Shown piece by piece: positions 18,381 through 28,373 of a stretch of 64,000 nt of DNA. The DNA comes from Methylobacterium gnaphalii (lineage in GTDB: Bacteria; Pseudomonadota; Alphaproteobacteria; Rhizobiales; Beijerinckiaceae): NCBI RefSeq assembly GCF_007992215.1, contig NZ_BJZV01000006.1:124001-188000 (forward strand), given 5' to 3'. The notes below the pieces were generated by a model. That model saw only the letters and a program-made list of their open reading frames with translations, ran no database searches and had not been told where the DNA came from. Position numbers and translations under genes: made by a program. Each line of letters begins with the position of its first letter. Positions within the stretch are counted from its first letter, which is position 1.

Positions 18381-18749
18381 TACGGTGTTCTCCGATCATC
18401 TCGGATATTTCATCATCAATACGGGCACAGCGAAACAAGCAGATCTGACGATCCAACGTTGCGGATTCTGTTCTAGATTGCTTCGCTGTGCATATAGCAA
18501 TCGCAAAGCTCTCGGCTGCGGCGCCTTATTCTGAATTTTCTGGCAATCGATCGGGCTTGCTCTGCCGATGGCGTTGACTATAGCCCAACCATGCTAGGTT
18601 GAGTCTATGATGATGAGAGCAACAACAAAACAGAGCCGAATAAGCTTTACGTCATCTCATCGTCACGGTTAGGCTGGCAGAAGCTCCTCAATCGAGTGGT
18701 GCTGAGAGGCAAACCGCTCGCCTATCAGTCCATTCGGGGAGCATTGGCC
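18381..18749 (+). promoter_or_regulatory. AT-richer intergenic stretch upstream of the MarR gene
   Basis: A 369-base gap visibly richer in A/T than the rest of the window. It holds TTGACT at 18574-18579 with TAGGTT at 18595-18600 (15-base spacer), a weak -35/-10 candidate, and TATGAT at 18606-18611. GGGGAG at 18736-18741 is the ribosome site for the MarR gene. No tRNA-like fold, long repeat or coding-like open frame was seen. Confidence 0.3.
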
Positions 18750-19421
18750 ATGTTGGCGAGCCATTTAGAGGCGGCAGACGCAGCCGTGACAACGGCGCCT
18801 GTGCAGCCACATGGCGGTCAATCCTCGGAGACGGGCAAGCGTGCTGTGAGCAAGAACGGCAAGCTAGCTAAACCGATGCGGCCGCCGGCCGCCAAGAGTG
18901 TCGGCTGGGCGCTCGTCCAGGCTGCCCGCCTCCATCGTGCCCGAGTCGGTGACCGGCTTGCGGCACTCGATCTCTTTGCCGGCCAGGAGCAGGTGGTCCA
19001 AGCGCTGGCCGTAGCCGGATCGATGACCATGGGCGACCTCGCCGCGACTCTGCGCGTGCGTCCGCCCACTGCCTCGAAGACCATCTCACGCCTCGCGGCC
19101 CTCGGCTTCGTTGAACGTCGCGCCGAAGCTGGCGACGGCCGCATCGTGCGTGTGCGCCTCACCGAAACCGGCATGGCCAAAGCAGCGGCAATCGAGAAGA
19201 TTTGGGACGAGGTTGAGACCGAACTGCTTGACGATTTCGAGGGCAAGGAAAAGCGTCGGCTCCGCAAGCTCCTGCGCAAGGCGGCCGGAAACCTCGCCGA
19301 TGCCGCAGGCGTCACCGGCCACGAAGTCGATCCGGAAACCGAAGCCGACCCGGATGACGAGGCCGAGGCCGAGACGTTGATCGGCCCCGTTGCCTCAGAT
19401 GCGGTGGTACGCCCGGCCTAA
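18750..19421 (+). CDS. MarR family transcriptional regulator with extended termini
   Basis: 223 residues from ATG 18750, chosen because GGGGAG precedes it by eight bases; an in-frame GTG at 18696 would add 18 residues without a ribosome site. A low-complexity Ala/Lys-rich N-extension (1-50) is followed by a winged helix-turn-helix (about 60-165) with LAATLRVRPPTASKTISRL as the recognition region and VERRAEAGDGRIVRVRLTE as the wing. The C-terminus is a helical basic segment, then an acidic Asp/Glu tail. MarR proteins usually respond to small phenolics or redox and repress neighbouring genes, but no transporter or enzyme target adjoins. Autoregulation is possible. Confidence 0.82.
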   Translation: MLASHLEAADAAVTTAPVQPHGGQSSETGKRAVSKNGKLAKPMRPPAAKSVGWALVQAARLHRARVGDRLAALDLFAGQEQVVQALAVAGSMTMGDLAATLRVRPPTASKTISRLAALGFVERRAEAGDGRIVRVRLTETGMAKAAAIEKIWDEVETELLDDFEGKEKRRLRKLLRKAAGNLADAAGVTGHEVDPETEADPDDEAEAETLIGPVASDAVVRPA

Positions 19422-19559
19422 TTCATATGACTTCCAGGTGATCGCTACTTAGGCTTCACCGCATTGCGAACACAGCGAAGCAGAACCGACGCGCTGACAG
19501 TGCGGGTATCGTCCTCGATCGCTACTTCGTTGCCTCGCAATGATGACAGAAGCTTGGAT

Positions 19560-19742
19560 TTAGTCGCGGCCGTCGGACTGGCGCGCTAGGCGCAGAGCCC
19601 GCAGTCGCTCCGTGCGATCGTCCAACGCCCGCCGGTCGGCCTCGATCTCTTCCCAGATCGCCGAAGCTCTCGCCTGCTGCTCGGCCGCCTTTGCAGCCTT
19701 GGTCTCGGCGCGATCGATGACGTGGCTCTGGTCGCGGGACAT
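19560..19742 (-). CDS. Small charged helical protein of unknown function
   Basis: 60 residues, almost wholly helical and highly charged (SHVIDRAETKAAKAAEQQ, then WEEIEADRRALDDRTERL), with coiled-coil character. A strong ribosome site (GGAGAGGAG) lies seven bases upstream of the ATG and supports a real gene despite the size. No domain recognised. It lies between the MarR gene and the Gly-zipper protein. Confidence 0.6.
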   Translation of the reverse strand: MSRDQSHVIDRAETKAAKAAEQQARASAIWEEIEADRRALDDRTERLRALRLARQSDGRD

Positions 19743-19936
19743 TCCGGCTCCTCTCCAGTTTCCAAGGGGGTAGCTAGAGCGTCATCCGGCGAAGGGGATA
19801 CCGAGTCGCTCGAAAAAGCGCGTTGGGCCAGAAACCTGAAGCTGATCGCCGTCCTCTGCATGACAGAGAGAAGGCTGGTGCCCGTCTCGATTCATCGCGC
19901 CGGCAGCATCGAGCCGCCGGCGCGCTGCATCGACGC

Positions 19937-20203
19937 TCAGCGGTGGTGACGATGATGGTAGCCGCGATGGGAACGCATACGGGTGCGATAGGCGCGGCGG
20001 CCCGGATCGATGCCGAGAACGCCGTTGACGCCACCGACAGCACCGCCAACCGCACCACCCACGATGCCGCCCACCGGACCAGCCACGCGGTTGCCCTCGC
20101 GAGCACCACGGCTCATGCCACCAGGAACGCCCTGCGCTTCGGCAGCGCTCGACAGGGTCAGGGCCGACAGAGCCACCGTAGCAGCGAGGAGGAGGTGTTT
20201 CAT
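19937..20203 (-). CDS. Small secreted glycine-zipper protein with His/Arg tail
   Basis: 88 residues from the ATG at 20203. A signal peptide (MKHLLLAATVALSALTLSS, cleavage near AEAQG) precedes a glycine-zipper stretch, GPVGGIVGGAVGGAVGGVNG. The protein ends in a His/Arg/Tyr-rich tail (GYHHRHHR) like many small periplasmic proteins of Rhizobiales. Gly-zipper segments can pack in membranes or self-associate; the tail could bind metal or anionic surfaces. A longer in-frame start at 20278 would bury the signal peptide and is rejected. Confidence 0.65.
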   Translation of the reverse strand: MKHLLLAATVALSALTLSSAAEAQGVPGGMSRGAREGNRVAGPVGGIVGGAVGGAVGGVNGVLGIDPGRRAYRTRMRSHRGYHHRHHR

Positions 20204-20565
20204 GCGGATCTCTTTCGTGCTTCTCGTTGTATTCCGCTTCCAGGGTGCTCGTGGGCTCCCGGACTCGTGTGGTCTCAACGGCTAGGCTTGGCAAAAGTGC
20301 CATGGAAGACTGCGCATTCCCGGCTTCGTGATGAAGCGATCACACGCCGTTGTCTGCTGGCGTGAGGAGAACGGCGCTGCTAGAAGCGCCAAATGCTCGA
20401 GGCCCATGATCTGACGGGCGCGCTGTCGCGCCTTCGAATTACAGGCCCGGCCTCCGCCTGAGCGCCGCGCCTGACGCGCGGCCGGGCGCAGATGCCGGAA
20501 CAGGTCCGCATGAGCGCCCCACGGCCCGCCTCCTGACACCGCACGAGACGAGCAAGACCAGACCG
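20204..20565. other. Intergenic region between the Gly-zipper gene and ileS
   Basis: A 362-base gap. It must hold the promoter of the leftward small secreted gene and that of ileS. A GC-rich hairpin is clear: GCCGCGC at 20464-20470 pairs with GCGCGGC at 20476-20482 around a five-base loop, roughly 85 bases before ileS. A shorter stem, GGCGC/GCGCC, lies at 20373-20390. There is no T-box-like structure, no convincing sigma-70 promoter and no coding-like frame. Confidence 0.35.
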
Positions 20566-23553
20566 ATGACCGAGTCCGCCAAACCTGCCGCGCCGGATGA
20601 TGCCGGCCCGAGCCGCGACTATTCCAAGACGCTGTTCCTGCCCAAGACCGAGTTTCCGATGCGCGCCGGCTTGCCGACACGCGAGCCGCTGCTGCTGGAG
20701 CGCTGGGAGCGGAACGACCTCTACGGCCGCATCCGCCGCGAGTCCGCCGGGCGCCCGCGCTTCGTGCTGCACGATGGACCGCCCTATGCCAACGGCAACA
20801 TCCATATCGGACACGCGCTCAACAAGATCCTCAAGGACGTCATTGTGCGCTCGCAGGGCGCTCTCGGGCACGATGCCGACTACGTGCCTGGCTGGGACTG
20901 CCATGGCCTGCCGATCGAGTGGAAGATCGAGGAGCAGTACCGTGCCAAGGGCAAGAACAAGGACGAGGTGCCGATCCTCGAATTCCGCCAGGAATGCAGG
21001 GCTTTCGCCGCCCAGTGGCTCGACGTGCAGCGTGAGGAATTCAAGCGGCTCGGCGTTACCGGCGACTGGGCGCATCCCTACTCGACAATGGCTTATCCGG
21101 CCGAGGCCCGCATCGCCTCCGAGTTGATGAAGTTCGCCGTCACAGGCCAGCTCTATCGCGGCTCGAAGCCGGTGATGTGGTCGGTGGTCGAGAAGACTGC
21201 TTTGGCCGAGGCGGAGATTGAGTACGAGGAGCATGTCAGCGACACGATCTTCGTCGCTTTCCGAATGCGTGATGGTGCTCCGGCCGAGTGGGCCGGTGCA
21301 CGTATCGTGATCTGGACGACTACGCCCTGGACGATCCCTGGCAACCGCGCCGTCGCCTATTCCAAGCGCGTGGCCTATGGGCTCTACCGCGTTACGGCGG
21401 CTGCCGTGGATAACTGGGCCAAGGTTGGAGAGAGCTACCTGCTCGCCGATGCGCTTGCCGAGACAGTGTTCAAGGCTGCCCGCGTCGAGGCCTATGATCG
21501 TATTGCCGATGTCTCGCCGGACGCCTTCGCCGGGCTGACGCTTTCGCACCCGCTGAACGGCCACGTCGCCGGCTACGAGTTCGCTGTGCCGCTGCTCGAG
21601 GGCGATCACGTCACTGACGAGGCGGGTACCGGCTTCGTGCATACAGCACCGAGCCACGGCCGTGAGGACTTCGAGGTCTGGATGGCCAATGGCCGCCGAC
21701 TGACGCAGGCCGGCATCGACACCCGCATTCCCTACACGGTCGACGCCGAGGGCGTTTACACCGACGAGGCTCCAGGCTTTACGGGCAAGCGCGTCCTCAC
21801 CCACAAGGGCGAGAAGGGAGATGCCAACAAGGCCTTGATCGCAGCGTTGACTGAGGCTGGTTCCCTGATTGCCCGCGGCGTGTTGCGCCACCAATACCCG
21901 CATTCCTGGCGCTCGAAGAAACCCGTTATCTTCCGCAACACGCCGCAATGGTTCATTGCGATGGACAAGCCAGTGGATGCGCTCGGCAACCGTACGCTGC
22001 GAGAAGTCGCCTTCGAAGCGATCGAAGAAACGCAGTGGGTTCCGCCGCAGGGCAAGAACCGCATCAACGGTATGGTCGGCAACAAGCCGGACTGGGTGGT
22101 TTCACGGCAGCGCGCCTGGGGCGTGCCAATCACGGTTTTCGTCAAGAAGGGCACCAGCGAGGTGCTGCGCGATGAGCGGGTGAATGCTCGTATCGCCGAA
22201 GCCTTCGCGGCCGAGGGCGCCGATGCCTGGTTCTCAGATGCAGACGGCGCGCGTTTCCTCGCCCCAGATCATGATCCGGCGGACTACGAAAAAGTCACCG
22301 ACGTCCTCGACGTCTGGTTCGATTCGGGCTCGACCCACGCCTTCGTGCTCGACGATCCGGAAGCCTTCCCGGGTCTCGCTGGCGTCAAGCGCGTGCGCGA
22401 GGGCGGCCGAGACCGTGTGATGTATCTGGAGGGTTCCGACCAGCATCGCGGCTGGTTCCAGTCCTCGCTGCTCGAATCCTGCGGCACGCAGGGCCATGCG
22501 CCCTACGACGTGGTGCTCACCCACGGCTTCGTTCTCGACCCCAAGGGCGAGAAGATGTCGAAGTCGAAGGGCAACGTCGTCGCGCCGCAGAGTGTGATCA
22601 AGGAATCGGGCGCCGACATCCTCCGGCTCTGGGTCGCTGCTTCTGACTATTCGGACGACCTCCGGATCGGGCCAGAGATCGTCAAGACCTTTGCCGAGAC
22701 CTATCGCAAGCTGCGAAACTCCCTTCGCTGGATGCTCGGCTCGCTGGCTCATCGGGTTCCTGGGGATGATGTTTCGTTCGCCGAAATGCCGGAGCTGGAG
22801 CGGTTCATCCTACACCGGCTTGCTCAGCTCGACGGCGAGATCCGCGAGGCCTACGCGGCTTTCGACACCAAGCGGATCGTGGCACTGCTTAACGGCTTCA
22901 TGACTGGCGATCTCTCGGCCTTCTACTTCGACGTGAGGAAGGACGCGCTCTACTGCGACCCGATCTCCTCCGTGACCCGCCGTGCTTCATTGCAGGTCAT
23001 AGACGAGGCGTTCTGCCGCGTCGTGATCTGGTTGGCTCCGGTTCTTGCCTTCACGGCGGAAGAAGCCTGGCTGGACCGCTACCCCTCCGAAGACGGCTCG
23101 GTGCACCTCCAGACTCTGTCGGAAACCCCGGCCGCTTGGCGTGACGACGCGCTCGCCGCCCGTTGGCAGGAGATCCGCCGGGTCCGCCGCGTGGTTACCG
23201 GGGCACTCGAGATCGAGCGTGCCGCCAAGCGCATTGGTGCCAGCCTTGAGGCGGCTCCGCAGGTCTTCGTGTCGGATCCCGACCTGCTCAGTGCGCTCGA
23301 TGGCGTGGACTTTGCCGAGATCTGCATCACCTCCGGCATTAGCGTCGGCGCCGGCGAGGGGCCTGCCGAGGCTTTCCGCCTTGATGACGTCAAGGGCGTC
23401 GCAGTCGTGCCCCAGCCCGCAGAGGGCCGGAAATGCGCCCGTTCCTGGCGCGTCTCACCCGATGTCGGCACGGACCCGGCCTATCCCGACGTGACCCCAC
23501 GCGACGCGAGGGCATTGCGCGAGTGGGATGCAGCGCATCCGGGTGAGGCCTAA
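20566..23553 (+). CDS. ileS: Isoleucyl-tRNA synthetase
   Basis: 995 residues. A class-I synthetase with the HIGH motif at 80-83 ([12 protein letters not shown]) and KMSKS at 663-667 ([10 protein letters not shown]). The large CP1 editing domain lies between them (for example [16 protein letters not shown] and [15 protein letters not shown]), with the anticodon-binding helical domain after. The C-terminus (ending AHPGEA) shows a CARSWR segment rather than a full zinc ribbon, though one or both cysteines may be vestigial. It charges tRNA-Ile and clears mischarged Val. It is followed by lspA, a pairing widely conserved in proteobacteria. Confidence 0.97.
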   Translation: MTESAKPAAPDDAGPSRDYSKTLFLPKTEFPMRAGLPTREPLLLERWERNDLYGRIRRESAGRPRFVLHDGPPYANGNIHIGHALNKILKDVIVRSQGALGHDADYVPGWDCHGLPIEWKIEEQYRAKGKNKDEVPILEFRQECRAFAAQWLDVQREEFKRLGVTGDWAHPYSTMAYPAEARIASELMKFAVTGQLYRGSKPVMWSVVEKTALAEAEIEYEEHVSDTIFVAFRMRDGAPAEWAGARIVIWTTTPWTIPGNRAVAYSKRVAYGLYRVTAAAVDNWAKVGESYLLADALAETVFKAARVEAYDRIADVSPDAFAGLTLSHPLNGHVAGYEFAVPLLEGDHVTDEAGTGFVHTAPSHGREDFEVWMANGRRLTQAGIDTRIPYTVDAEGVYTDEAPGFTGKRVLTHKGEKGDANKALIAALTEAGSLIARGVLRHQYPHSWRSKKPVIFRNTPQWFIAMDKPVDALGNRTLREVAFEAIEETQWVPPQGKNRINGMVGNKPDWVVSRQRAWGVPITVFVKKGTSEVLRDERVNARIAEAFAAEGADAWFSDADGARFLAPDHDPADYEKVTDVLDVWFDSGSTHAFVLDDPEAFPGLAGVKRVREGGRDRVMYLEGSDQHRGWFQSSLLESCGTQGHAPYDVVLTHGFVLDPKGEKMSKSKGNVVAPQSVIKESGADILRLWVAASDYSDDLRIGPEIVKTFAETYRKLRNSLRWMLGSLAHRVPGDDVSFAEMPELERFILHRLAQLDGEIREAYAAFDTKRIVALLNGFMTGDLSAFYFDVRKDALYCDPISSVTRRASLQVIDEAFCRVVIWLAPVLAFTAEEAWLDRYPSEDGSVHLQTLSETPAAWRDDALAARWQEIRRVRRVVTGALEIERAAKRIGASLEAAPQVFVSDPDLLSALDGVDFAEICITSGISVGAGEGPAEAFRLDDVKGVAVVPQPAEGRKCARSWRVSPDVGTDPAYPDVTPRDARALREWDAAHPGEA

Positions 23554-23626
23554 TGCGAGGTCGTAACACCCGATCTTCTCCGGTCTGCCGGGGAAGGACA
23601 GCGGCTTCATCCTGCAGGATCCCGTC

Positions 23627-24148
23627 GTGACGCCTTTCCGCCTCGGCCTCGCCTCTGCCCTGGTCACGCTCGTTGCGGACCAGGTCTCGAAGCTAGGGCT
23701 CTATCTCGGCACCGACCTCGTGCTGACCCAGCCGTGGCGGGTTGCGCCTTTCATGGACTTCGTCGTGGTCTGGAATCGCGGCGTGTCCTACGGAATGTTC
23801 CAGCAGGAGGGCAACCTCGGCCGTTGGCTGCTGATCGGCCTTTCGACCTTAGCGGCACTGGCGCTCGGATTCTGGATGAGCCGGGCCTCCTCGCGCCTGC
23901 TCGCGGTGGCGCTCGGGCTGATCGTCGGAGGAGCGGTCGGCAATGCCATCGACCGTGCCGCGTTCGGCGCGGTGTTCGACTTCGTCCACCTGCATGCCGG
24001 CCAGTGGTCCTGGTACGTGTTCAACGTTGCCGACGCGGCAATCGTCGCCGGTGTCGTTGGCCTAATCCTCGACAGCCTCAGGCCCGAGCGTAAGGTGCAT
24101 AGGGGAGCGCAACGCAGCCTGCCGGACACTCTCGATTCCAGCCGATGA
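23627..24148 (+). CDS. lspA: Lipoprotein signal peptidase II
   Basis: 173 residues with four membrane helices. This aspartic protease of the inner membrane cleaves lipoprotein signal peptides after diacylglyceryl modification. The catalytic pair is D109 ([10 protein letters not shown]) and D136 (FNVADAAI), and NRGVSYGMF near residue 50 fits the family. GTG at 23627 is the likely start. It follows ileS after 73 bases on the same strand, so cotranscription is probable. Confidence 0.93.
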   Translation: MTPFRLGLASALVTLVADQVSKLGLYLGTDLVLTQPWRVAPFMDFVVVWNRGVSYGMFQQEGNLGRWLLIGLSTLAALALGFWMSRASSRLLAVALGLIVGGAVGNAIDRAAFGAVFDFVHLHAGQWSWYVFNVADAAIVAGVVGLILDSLRPERKVHRGAQRSLPDTLDSSR

Positions 24149-24271
24149 CGGTCGTAGGATCGACGACCGCCATACCTTCGCCCGAAAACCAGCCCACGGA
24201 ATACCTTTCGGCGCCCGCGCATCGGATGCGATTCCCCATCAGCGCCGGAACGGCCGAAACTCGAGGGCAGA

Positions 24272-25006
24272 ATGAGCGGGCAGCGCGGAATCCTCACGGT
24301 CTTCACGGCTAGTCTCGCTCTCAGTCTCCTCGCCGCTGCTCCGGCCCGTGCCGCCGAGGGCGAGTTCATGCGCGATGCCATGAGCAGCATCGGCCTGATC
24401 GAGCCGGAACGCCCACCCATTACCTACCGCGAGCGGGCGCCGCTGGTGATGCCGCCGGCTCTCGGCGCCCGTTCCGCCGCAAAGAAGCATCCGAAAGGCA
24501 AGGCCCTCGATACGACGAGCGCCGATCCGACATTGCCGCTTCCGCTTCCGACGCCGCAGGCACAGCAGGATGATCCGTCCTGGCCGAAAGATCCCGAAGT
24601 AACCCAGCGCGAGCGCGCCCGGAGCGAGGCGAATAAGCCGATCGTGCGCGGGGCGCAGGGGCGCATGAACGACAACAACGAAACGCTGTCGGCTGCCGAG
24701 ATGAATCGCGGCCGCCGTGCCGGCGCAGGCCTGTCGAATGATCCGGCGCCCCGCCCGGGTGGTGAAGCTCGCGATTCGAGCTGGTTTGATCCCCTCGCCC
24801 TATTCGGCGGCAAGAAGGATGAGCTTCAGCCCTCTATCGTCGAGCCCGAGCGCGATGGTCTGACCGATCCGCCGACTGGCTACCGCAAGGCGCCGATCAA
24901 GACGGTGAAGACGCAGAACGGTCCAATGGGCGGTTCAATCAGTGGTAATGAAGAGGCCGATCCGCGCGCCTATATGCGCGAGCAGAGCCAGCAGAGCGGT
25001 TACTGA
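24272..25006 (+). CDS. Secreted low-complexity protein of unknown function
   Basis: 244 residues. An N-terminal signal peptide (cleavage near ARAAEG at about 28) precedes a Pro/Arg/Asp/Asn-rich chain with no clear fold, ending YMREQSQQSGY. It may be largely disordered in the periplasm. There is no lipobox Cys at the cleavage site. It sits between lspA and the M16 peptidase pair on the same strand and may be part of one envelope-related unit. No function is assigned. Confidence 0.65.
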   Translation: MSGQRGILTVFTASLALSLLAAAPARAAEGEFMRDAMSSIGLIEPERPPITYRERAPLVMPPALGARSAAKKHPKGKALDTTSADPTLPLPLPTPQAQQDDPSWPKDPEVTQRERARSEANKPIVRGAQGRMNDNNETLSAAEMNRGRRAGAGLSNDPAPRPGGEARDSSWFDPLALFGGKKDELQPSIVEPERDGLTDPPTGYRKAPIKTVKTQNGPMGGSISGNEEADPRAYMREQSQQSGY

Positions 25007-25183
25007 CCCTCTCGCATTGCCTCTGCCCGTCCGAACCGTTCGGCAACCGAAGGTTCGGTTTTCATCACCCGTGAGGGTGGCCAAGAGGTCACACCCTGCG
25101 GTACGGGTCTTGCCCCGGTGAACGAACCTCGCGACAGTCCGGGACGCGATCTCTCAAAGACCAGACGCACGAAGGACGTCAGG

Positions 25184-26560
25184 ATGTATCTCCCCCGGAA
25201 GGCCAACGCCCTGCTTGGGCCGGTGCGCGGCCACGCGCATGCCGGCCGCGTGGAGGCGGCGCCGTTCGGAGGCTCGGAGGCCGGCGGTCCCGACGTCTCG
25301 TCCTTCGTCCTCGACAACGGCCTCGACGTCGTGGTGGTCCCTGACCACCGCGTGCCCGTTGCCACCCATATGATCTGGTACCGCAACGGTTCGGCGGACG
25401 ATCCGCTCGGCCAGTCGGGCATCGCGCACTTTCTCGAGCACCTGATGTTCAAGGGCACGGAGCGGCACCCGGCCGGAGCTTTCTCCAAGGCGGTCTCGTC
25501 GCTCGGTGGCCAGGAGAACGCCTTCACCAGCTACGACTACACCTCCTATTTCCAGCGCGTCGCCCGTGACCATCTCGCGGCCATGATGGAGTTCGAGGCC
25601 GACCGGATGAGCGGACTCGTCCTGTCCGACGAGGTGGTCGCGCCTGAACGCGACGTAGTGCTGGAAGAGCGTCGCATGCGGGTCGAGACCGATCCAAACG
25701 CCCAGCTCTCTGAGGCCATGGCCGCCTCGCTCTTCGTGCATCATCCCTACGGCATTCCGATCATCGGCTGGATGCACGAGATCGAAGAGCTGAACCGACA
25801 CCACGCCATCGACTACTACAAGCGCTTCTACACGCCGGAGAACGCGATCCTGGTAGTGGCTGGCGATGTCACCTCCGACGAAGTACGCCGGCTCGCCGAG
25901 GGCACCTATGGCAAGGTCGCGCCCCATGGTGCCCGGCCGAAGCGTCATCGCGCCCGTGAACCCGAGCCAAAGGCCTTGCGTCGCGTCTCCGTTGCCGATC
26001 CGAAGGTCGAACAGCCGACCCTGCAGCGCCTCTATCTGACGCCATCCTGCGTCACCGCGCAGGGCGGCGAGTGTCACGCGCTCGAATTGCTGGCCGAGGT
26101 CATCGGTGGCGGCGCCACCTCCTACCTCTACCGCAGGCTGGTGCTGGAGACCTGCGTCGCGGTGAATGCCGGCGCCTGGTACATGGGCTCGGCCATCGAC
26201 GACACCCGCTTCTCGGTCTACGCCGTGCCGGCCGAGGGTGTGAGCCTCGAACAGCTCGAGGACCATGTCGACCGTGCCTTGCGAGGTATCAGCGAGGCCC
26301 TGTCACCCGAGGCGATCGAGCGCGCCAAGACCCGGCTGGTCGCCGAGACGATCTATTCCTCCGACAGCCAGTCCTCGCTCGCGCGCATCTATGGCGCGGC
26401 ACTCGCCATCGGCGAGAGCATCGACGAGGTTCGCCGCTGGCCCTCCGACATCGAGGCGGTGACGCGCGACCGGCTCTCTGCCGTCGCGGAGCGTTATCTC
26501 GTCCCGTCCCGTTCCGTCACCGGTTACCTGACCAACGACCGCGAACCGGCCGCCGCCTGA
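25184..26560 (+). CDS. M16 family zinc metallopeptidase, catalytic subunit
   Basis: 458 residues from the ATG at 25184, preceded by AAGGA at good spacing; an in-frame GTG at 25118 would add 22 residues. The inverted zinc site HFLEH is at 82-86, with the distal Glu in the VVLEERR segment (about 161-162), matching pitrilysin/PqqF-type peptidases. LYLTPS and GGGATSYLYRRLV mark the C-terminal homologous half. It is paired with an M16 homologue lacking the zinc site, like mitochondrial processing peptidase or PqqF/G-like pairs. No secretion signal is obvious. Confidence 0.88.
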   Translation: MYLPRKANALLGPVRGHAHAGRVEAAPFGGSEAGGPDVSSFVLDNGLDVVVVPDHRVPVATHMIWYRNGSADDPLGQSGIAHFLEHLMFKGTERHPAGAFSKAVSSLGGQENAFTSYDYTSYFQRVARDHLAAMMEFEADRMSGLVLSDEVVAPERDVVLEERRMRVETDPNAQLSEAMAASLFVHHPYGIPIIGWMHEIEELNRHHAIDYYKRFYTPENAILVVAGDVTSDEVRRLAEGTYGKVAPHGARPKRHRAREPEPKALRRVSVADPKVEQPTLQRLYLTPSCVTAQGGECHALELLAEVIGGGATSYLYRRLVLETCVAVNAGAWYMGSAIDDTRFSVYAVPAEGVSLEQLEDHVDRALRGISEALSPEAIERAKTRLVAETIYSSDSQSSLARIYGAALAIGESIDEVRRWPSDIEAVTRDRLSAVAERYLVPSRSVTGYLTNDREPAAA

Positions 26561-26618
26561 CCTTGTTTCGCGCCTACGAGGCCGAACCCGTATCCGAGAC
26601 GCCGAAGGACTGTTTCCG

Positions 26619-27902
26619 ATGAACCTCGCCGAGACTGGCACCCGCACCGTGTCATCGCCCACCCAGGCGATGCCGGTAGCGGCCGCCCGCGGCATCGAGG
26701 CCTGGTACGTTCCCTCGCCCCTCGTCCCGATGATCGCCGTCGCCTTCACCTTCGAGGGCGGCGCTGCGCAGGATCCAGAGGGGAAGGCCGGTACCGCGCA
26801 GATGCTGGCTCGCCTCCTCGACGAGGGTGCCGGCGATCTCGGCTCGGACGCTTTTCAAGAAGCACTTGCCGCACGCGCCATCGAGCTGCACTTCCATGCT
26901 GGCCCCGATTCCATCGGCGGCTCGTTGAAAATGCTGGTCAAGCATGCCGACGAGGCGATCCGCCTTACGGCGCTCGCGCTGGCCGAGCCACAGCTCGACC
27001 CGATCGCGATCGAGCGCGTGCGCGCGCAGATGATCGCGAGCCTGCGCTACCAGCAGAACGATCCCGGCGTGATGGCCTCCCGGCGCTATTTCCGCGAGGC
27101 GTTTCCGGATCATCCCTACAGCCGGCCCTCGGCGGGTACGCTGGAGAGTCTCGCCGCGATCACCCGCGATGACTTGGTCGCCATGCACCGGTCCCTGATC
27201 GGCCGCGGTGGGCTCAAGGTTGCCGTGGTCGGTGCAGTGGAGGCCGAAGGCGTTGCCGCGATGCTGGAGAAAGCCTTCGGTGGCTTACCGGAGGCAGCCC
27301 CGCTGACGGCGGTTCCCCCCACGCATATCCACGATCTCGGCCGCCGCATCGTGGTGGATCTCGACGTGCCCCAGTCAGTGATCCGCTTCGGCCTCGGCGG
27401 TGTCGCCTGGCGCGATCCCGACTTCATCCCGGCCTATGTCCTCAACCATATCCTCGGTGGCGGGGCCTTCACCTCGCGCCTGTTCCAAGAGGTGCGCGAG
27501 AAGCGCGGCCTCGCCTACTCTGTCGGCACCTCGCTGACCTCGCACCGGGCGGTCGCCATGACCTGGGGCTACACGGCCACCAAGAACGAGCGTGTCGTAG
27601 AGGCACTCGACGTGATTGGCGACGAGATCGCCCGGCTGGTCCAAGATGGCCCTTCGGACGAGGAGTTGCAGAAGGCCAAGGATTACCTCACCGGCTCCTA
27701 CGCATTGAGCTTCGACACCTCGACCAAGATCGCCAATCAACTCGTGCAGATCGCCTTCGAGGGTCTGGGCATGGACTACATTGCTCGCCGCAACGACATG
27801 GTCGCCGGTGTTACCCAGGCCGATATTCGCCGCGCCAGCGCCCGCACCTTCGCCGACGGCAAGATGCTGGTGGTAGCCGCAGGGCGGCCTGTCGGGCTTT
27901 GA
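26619..27902 (+). CDS. M16 family peptidase homologue, non-catalytic partner
   Basis: 427 residues with the M16 fold. The region equivalent to HxxEH reads GTAQMLARLLDEGAG, so no zinc ligands are present. The C-terminal half keeps NHILGGGAFTSRLFQEVREKRGLAYSVG, including the RGLAYSV motif that binds substrate termini in M16 proteins. It probably forms a heterodimer with the upstream active subunit 58 bases away. Substrate unknown. Confidence 0.87.
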   Translation: MNLAETGTRTVSSPTQAMPVAAARGIEAWYVPSPLVPMIAVAFTFEGGAAQDPEGKAGTAQMLARLLDEGAGDLGSDAFQEALAARAIELHFHAGPDSIGGSLKMLVKHADEAIRLTALALAEPQLDPIAIERVRAQMIASLRYQQNDPGVMASRRYFREAFPDHPYSRPSAGTLESLAAITRDDLVAMHRSLIGRGGLKVAVVGAVEAEGVAAMLEKAFGGLPEAAPLTAVPPTHIHDLGRRIVVDLDVPQSVIRFGLGGVAWRDPDFIPAYVLNHILGGGAFTSRLFQEVREKRGLAYSVGTSLTSHRAVAMTWGYTATKNERVVEALDVIGDEIARLVQDGPSDEELQKAKDYLTGSYALSFDTSTKIANQLVQIAFEGLGMDYIARRNDMVAGVTQADIRRASARTFADGKMLVVAAGRPVGL

Positions 27903-27944
27903 GCCGCGCCAGGCTGAATTCCAACGCCGACGACAGTTCCGGGA

Positions 27945-27961
27945 CCGCACACGGAGTGCGG
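27945..27961. terminator. GC hairpin between convergent genes
   Basis: CCGCAC (27945-27950) pairs with GTGCGG (27956-27961) around a five-base loop, between the M16 partner gene and the convergent LprI-like gene. There is no U-tract, so termination is uncertain. A TCCGGGACC unit occurs on each side (near 27937 and 27977). Confidence 0.35.
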
Positions 27962-27992
27962 CCCTGAATGACACTGTCCGGGACCAACCCGC

Positions 27993-28337
27993 CTATTGCG
28001 GACCCTGTTTGGCGAATTCTGAAAAGACGCCGCGTAGGACCTTGAGCCGGGTCTCGTAGGCCTGTCGCAGACATGCGATGTCGGCTGCGCAGGTCCGACG
28101 CTCCTTGAGCCAAGTCTCCTGATCGTCCTGCAGCTGGGCGCGATTTCCCATCGCCAGTAGGTCCTTCAGGATCTCGAAGCGCACGGCTAACTCGACGTCG
28201 CGGTCGTTGAGCGTGGGTGTCGCGCAGATCGCCTTCTCGTCCGCAGTCTCCGCCTTTTCGCAGGAGAAGCTCGCCGCATTGGCAACCGCTGGCCCGGCAA
28301 GCACGATTGCGGCAGCGAAGCCGAAACGGCGCATCAT
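27993..28337 (-). CDS. Secreted LprI/DUF1311-like protein
   Basis: 114 residues. A signal peptide (to about residue 21, VANAAS) precedes a small domain with four cysteines (SFSC, AIC, RRTC, IAC), likely two disulfides. The pattern SFSCEKAETADEKAIC, then Q-E-T-W-L-KERRTC and CLRQAYETRLKVL, fits the lysozyme-inhibitor LprI N-terminal family. Such proteins sit in the periplasm and some inhibit lysozyme; activity here is unproven. AAGGGGA lies upstream of the start (ATG-ATG). It follows hemJ after 36 bases and may share its transcript. Confidence 0.78.
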   Translation of the reverse strand: MMRRFGFAAAIVLAGPAVANAASFSCEKAETADEKAICATPTLNDRDVELAVRFEILKDLLAMGNRAQLQDDQETWLKERRTCAADIACLRQAYETRLKVLRGVFSEFAKQGPQ

Positions 28338-28373
28338 CGATGCAGTCCCCTTTTTACACGCGGGATAGCTGCC

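Noticed and set aside
20204..20565. Possible T-box or other riboswitch upstream of ileS
   Set aside because: No T-box core sequence or tRNA-binding layout; only GC hairpins are visible, and T-boxes are not expected in this group.
20380..21948. 522-codon open frame antisense to ileS
   Set aside because: The HIGH motif and editing domain of IleS occupy the other strand; no ribosome site or homology for the antisense frame.
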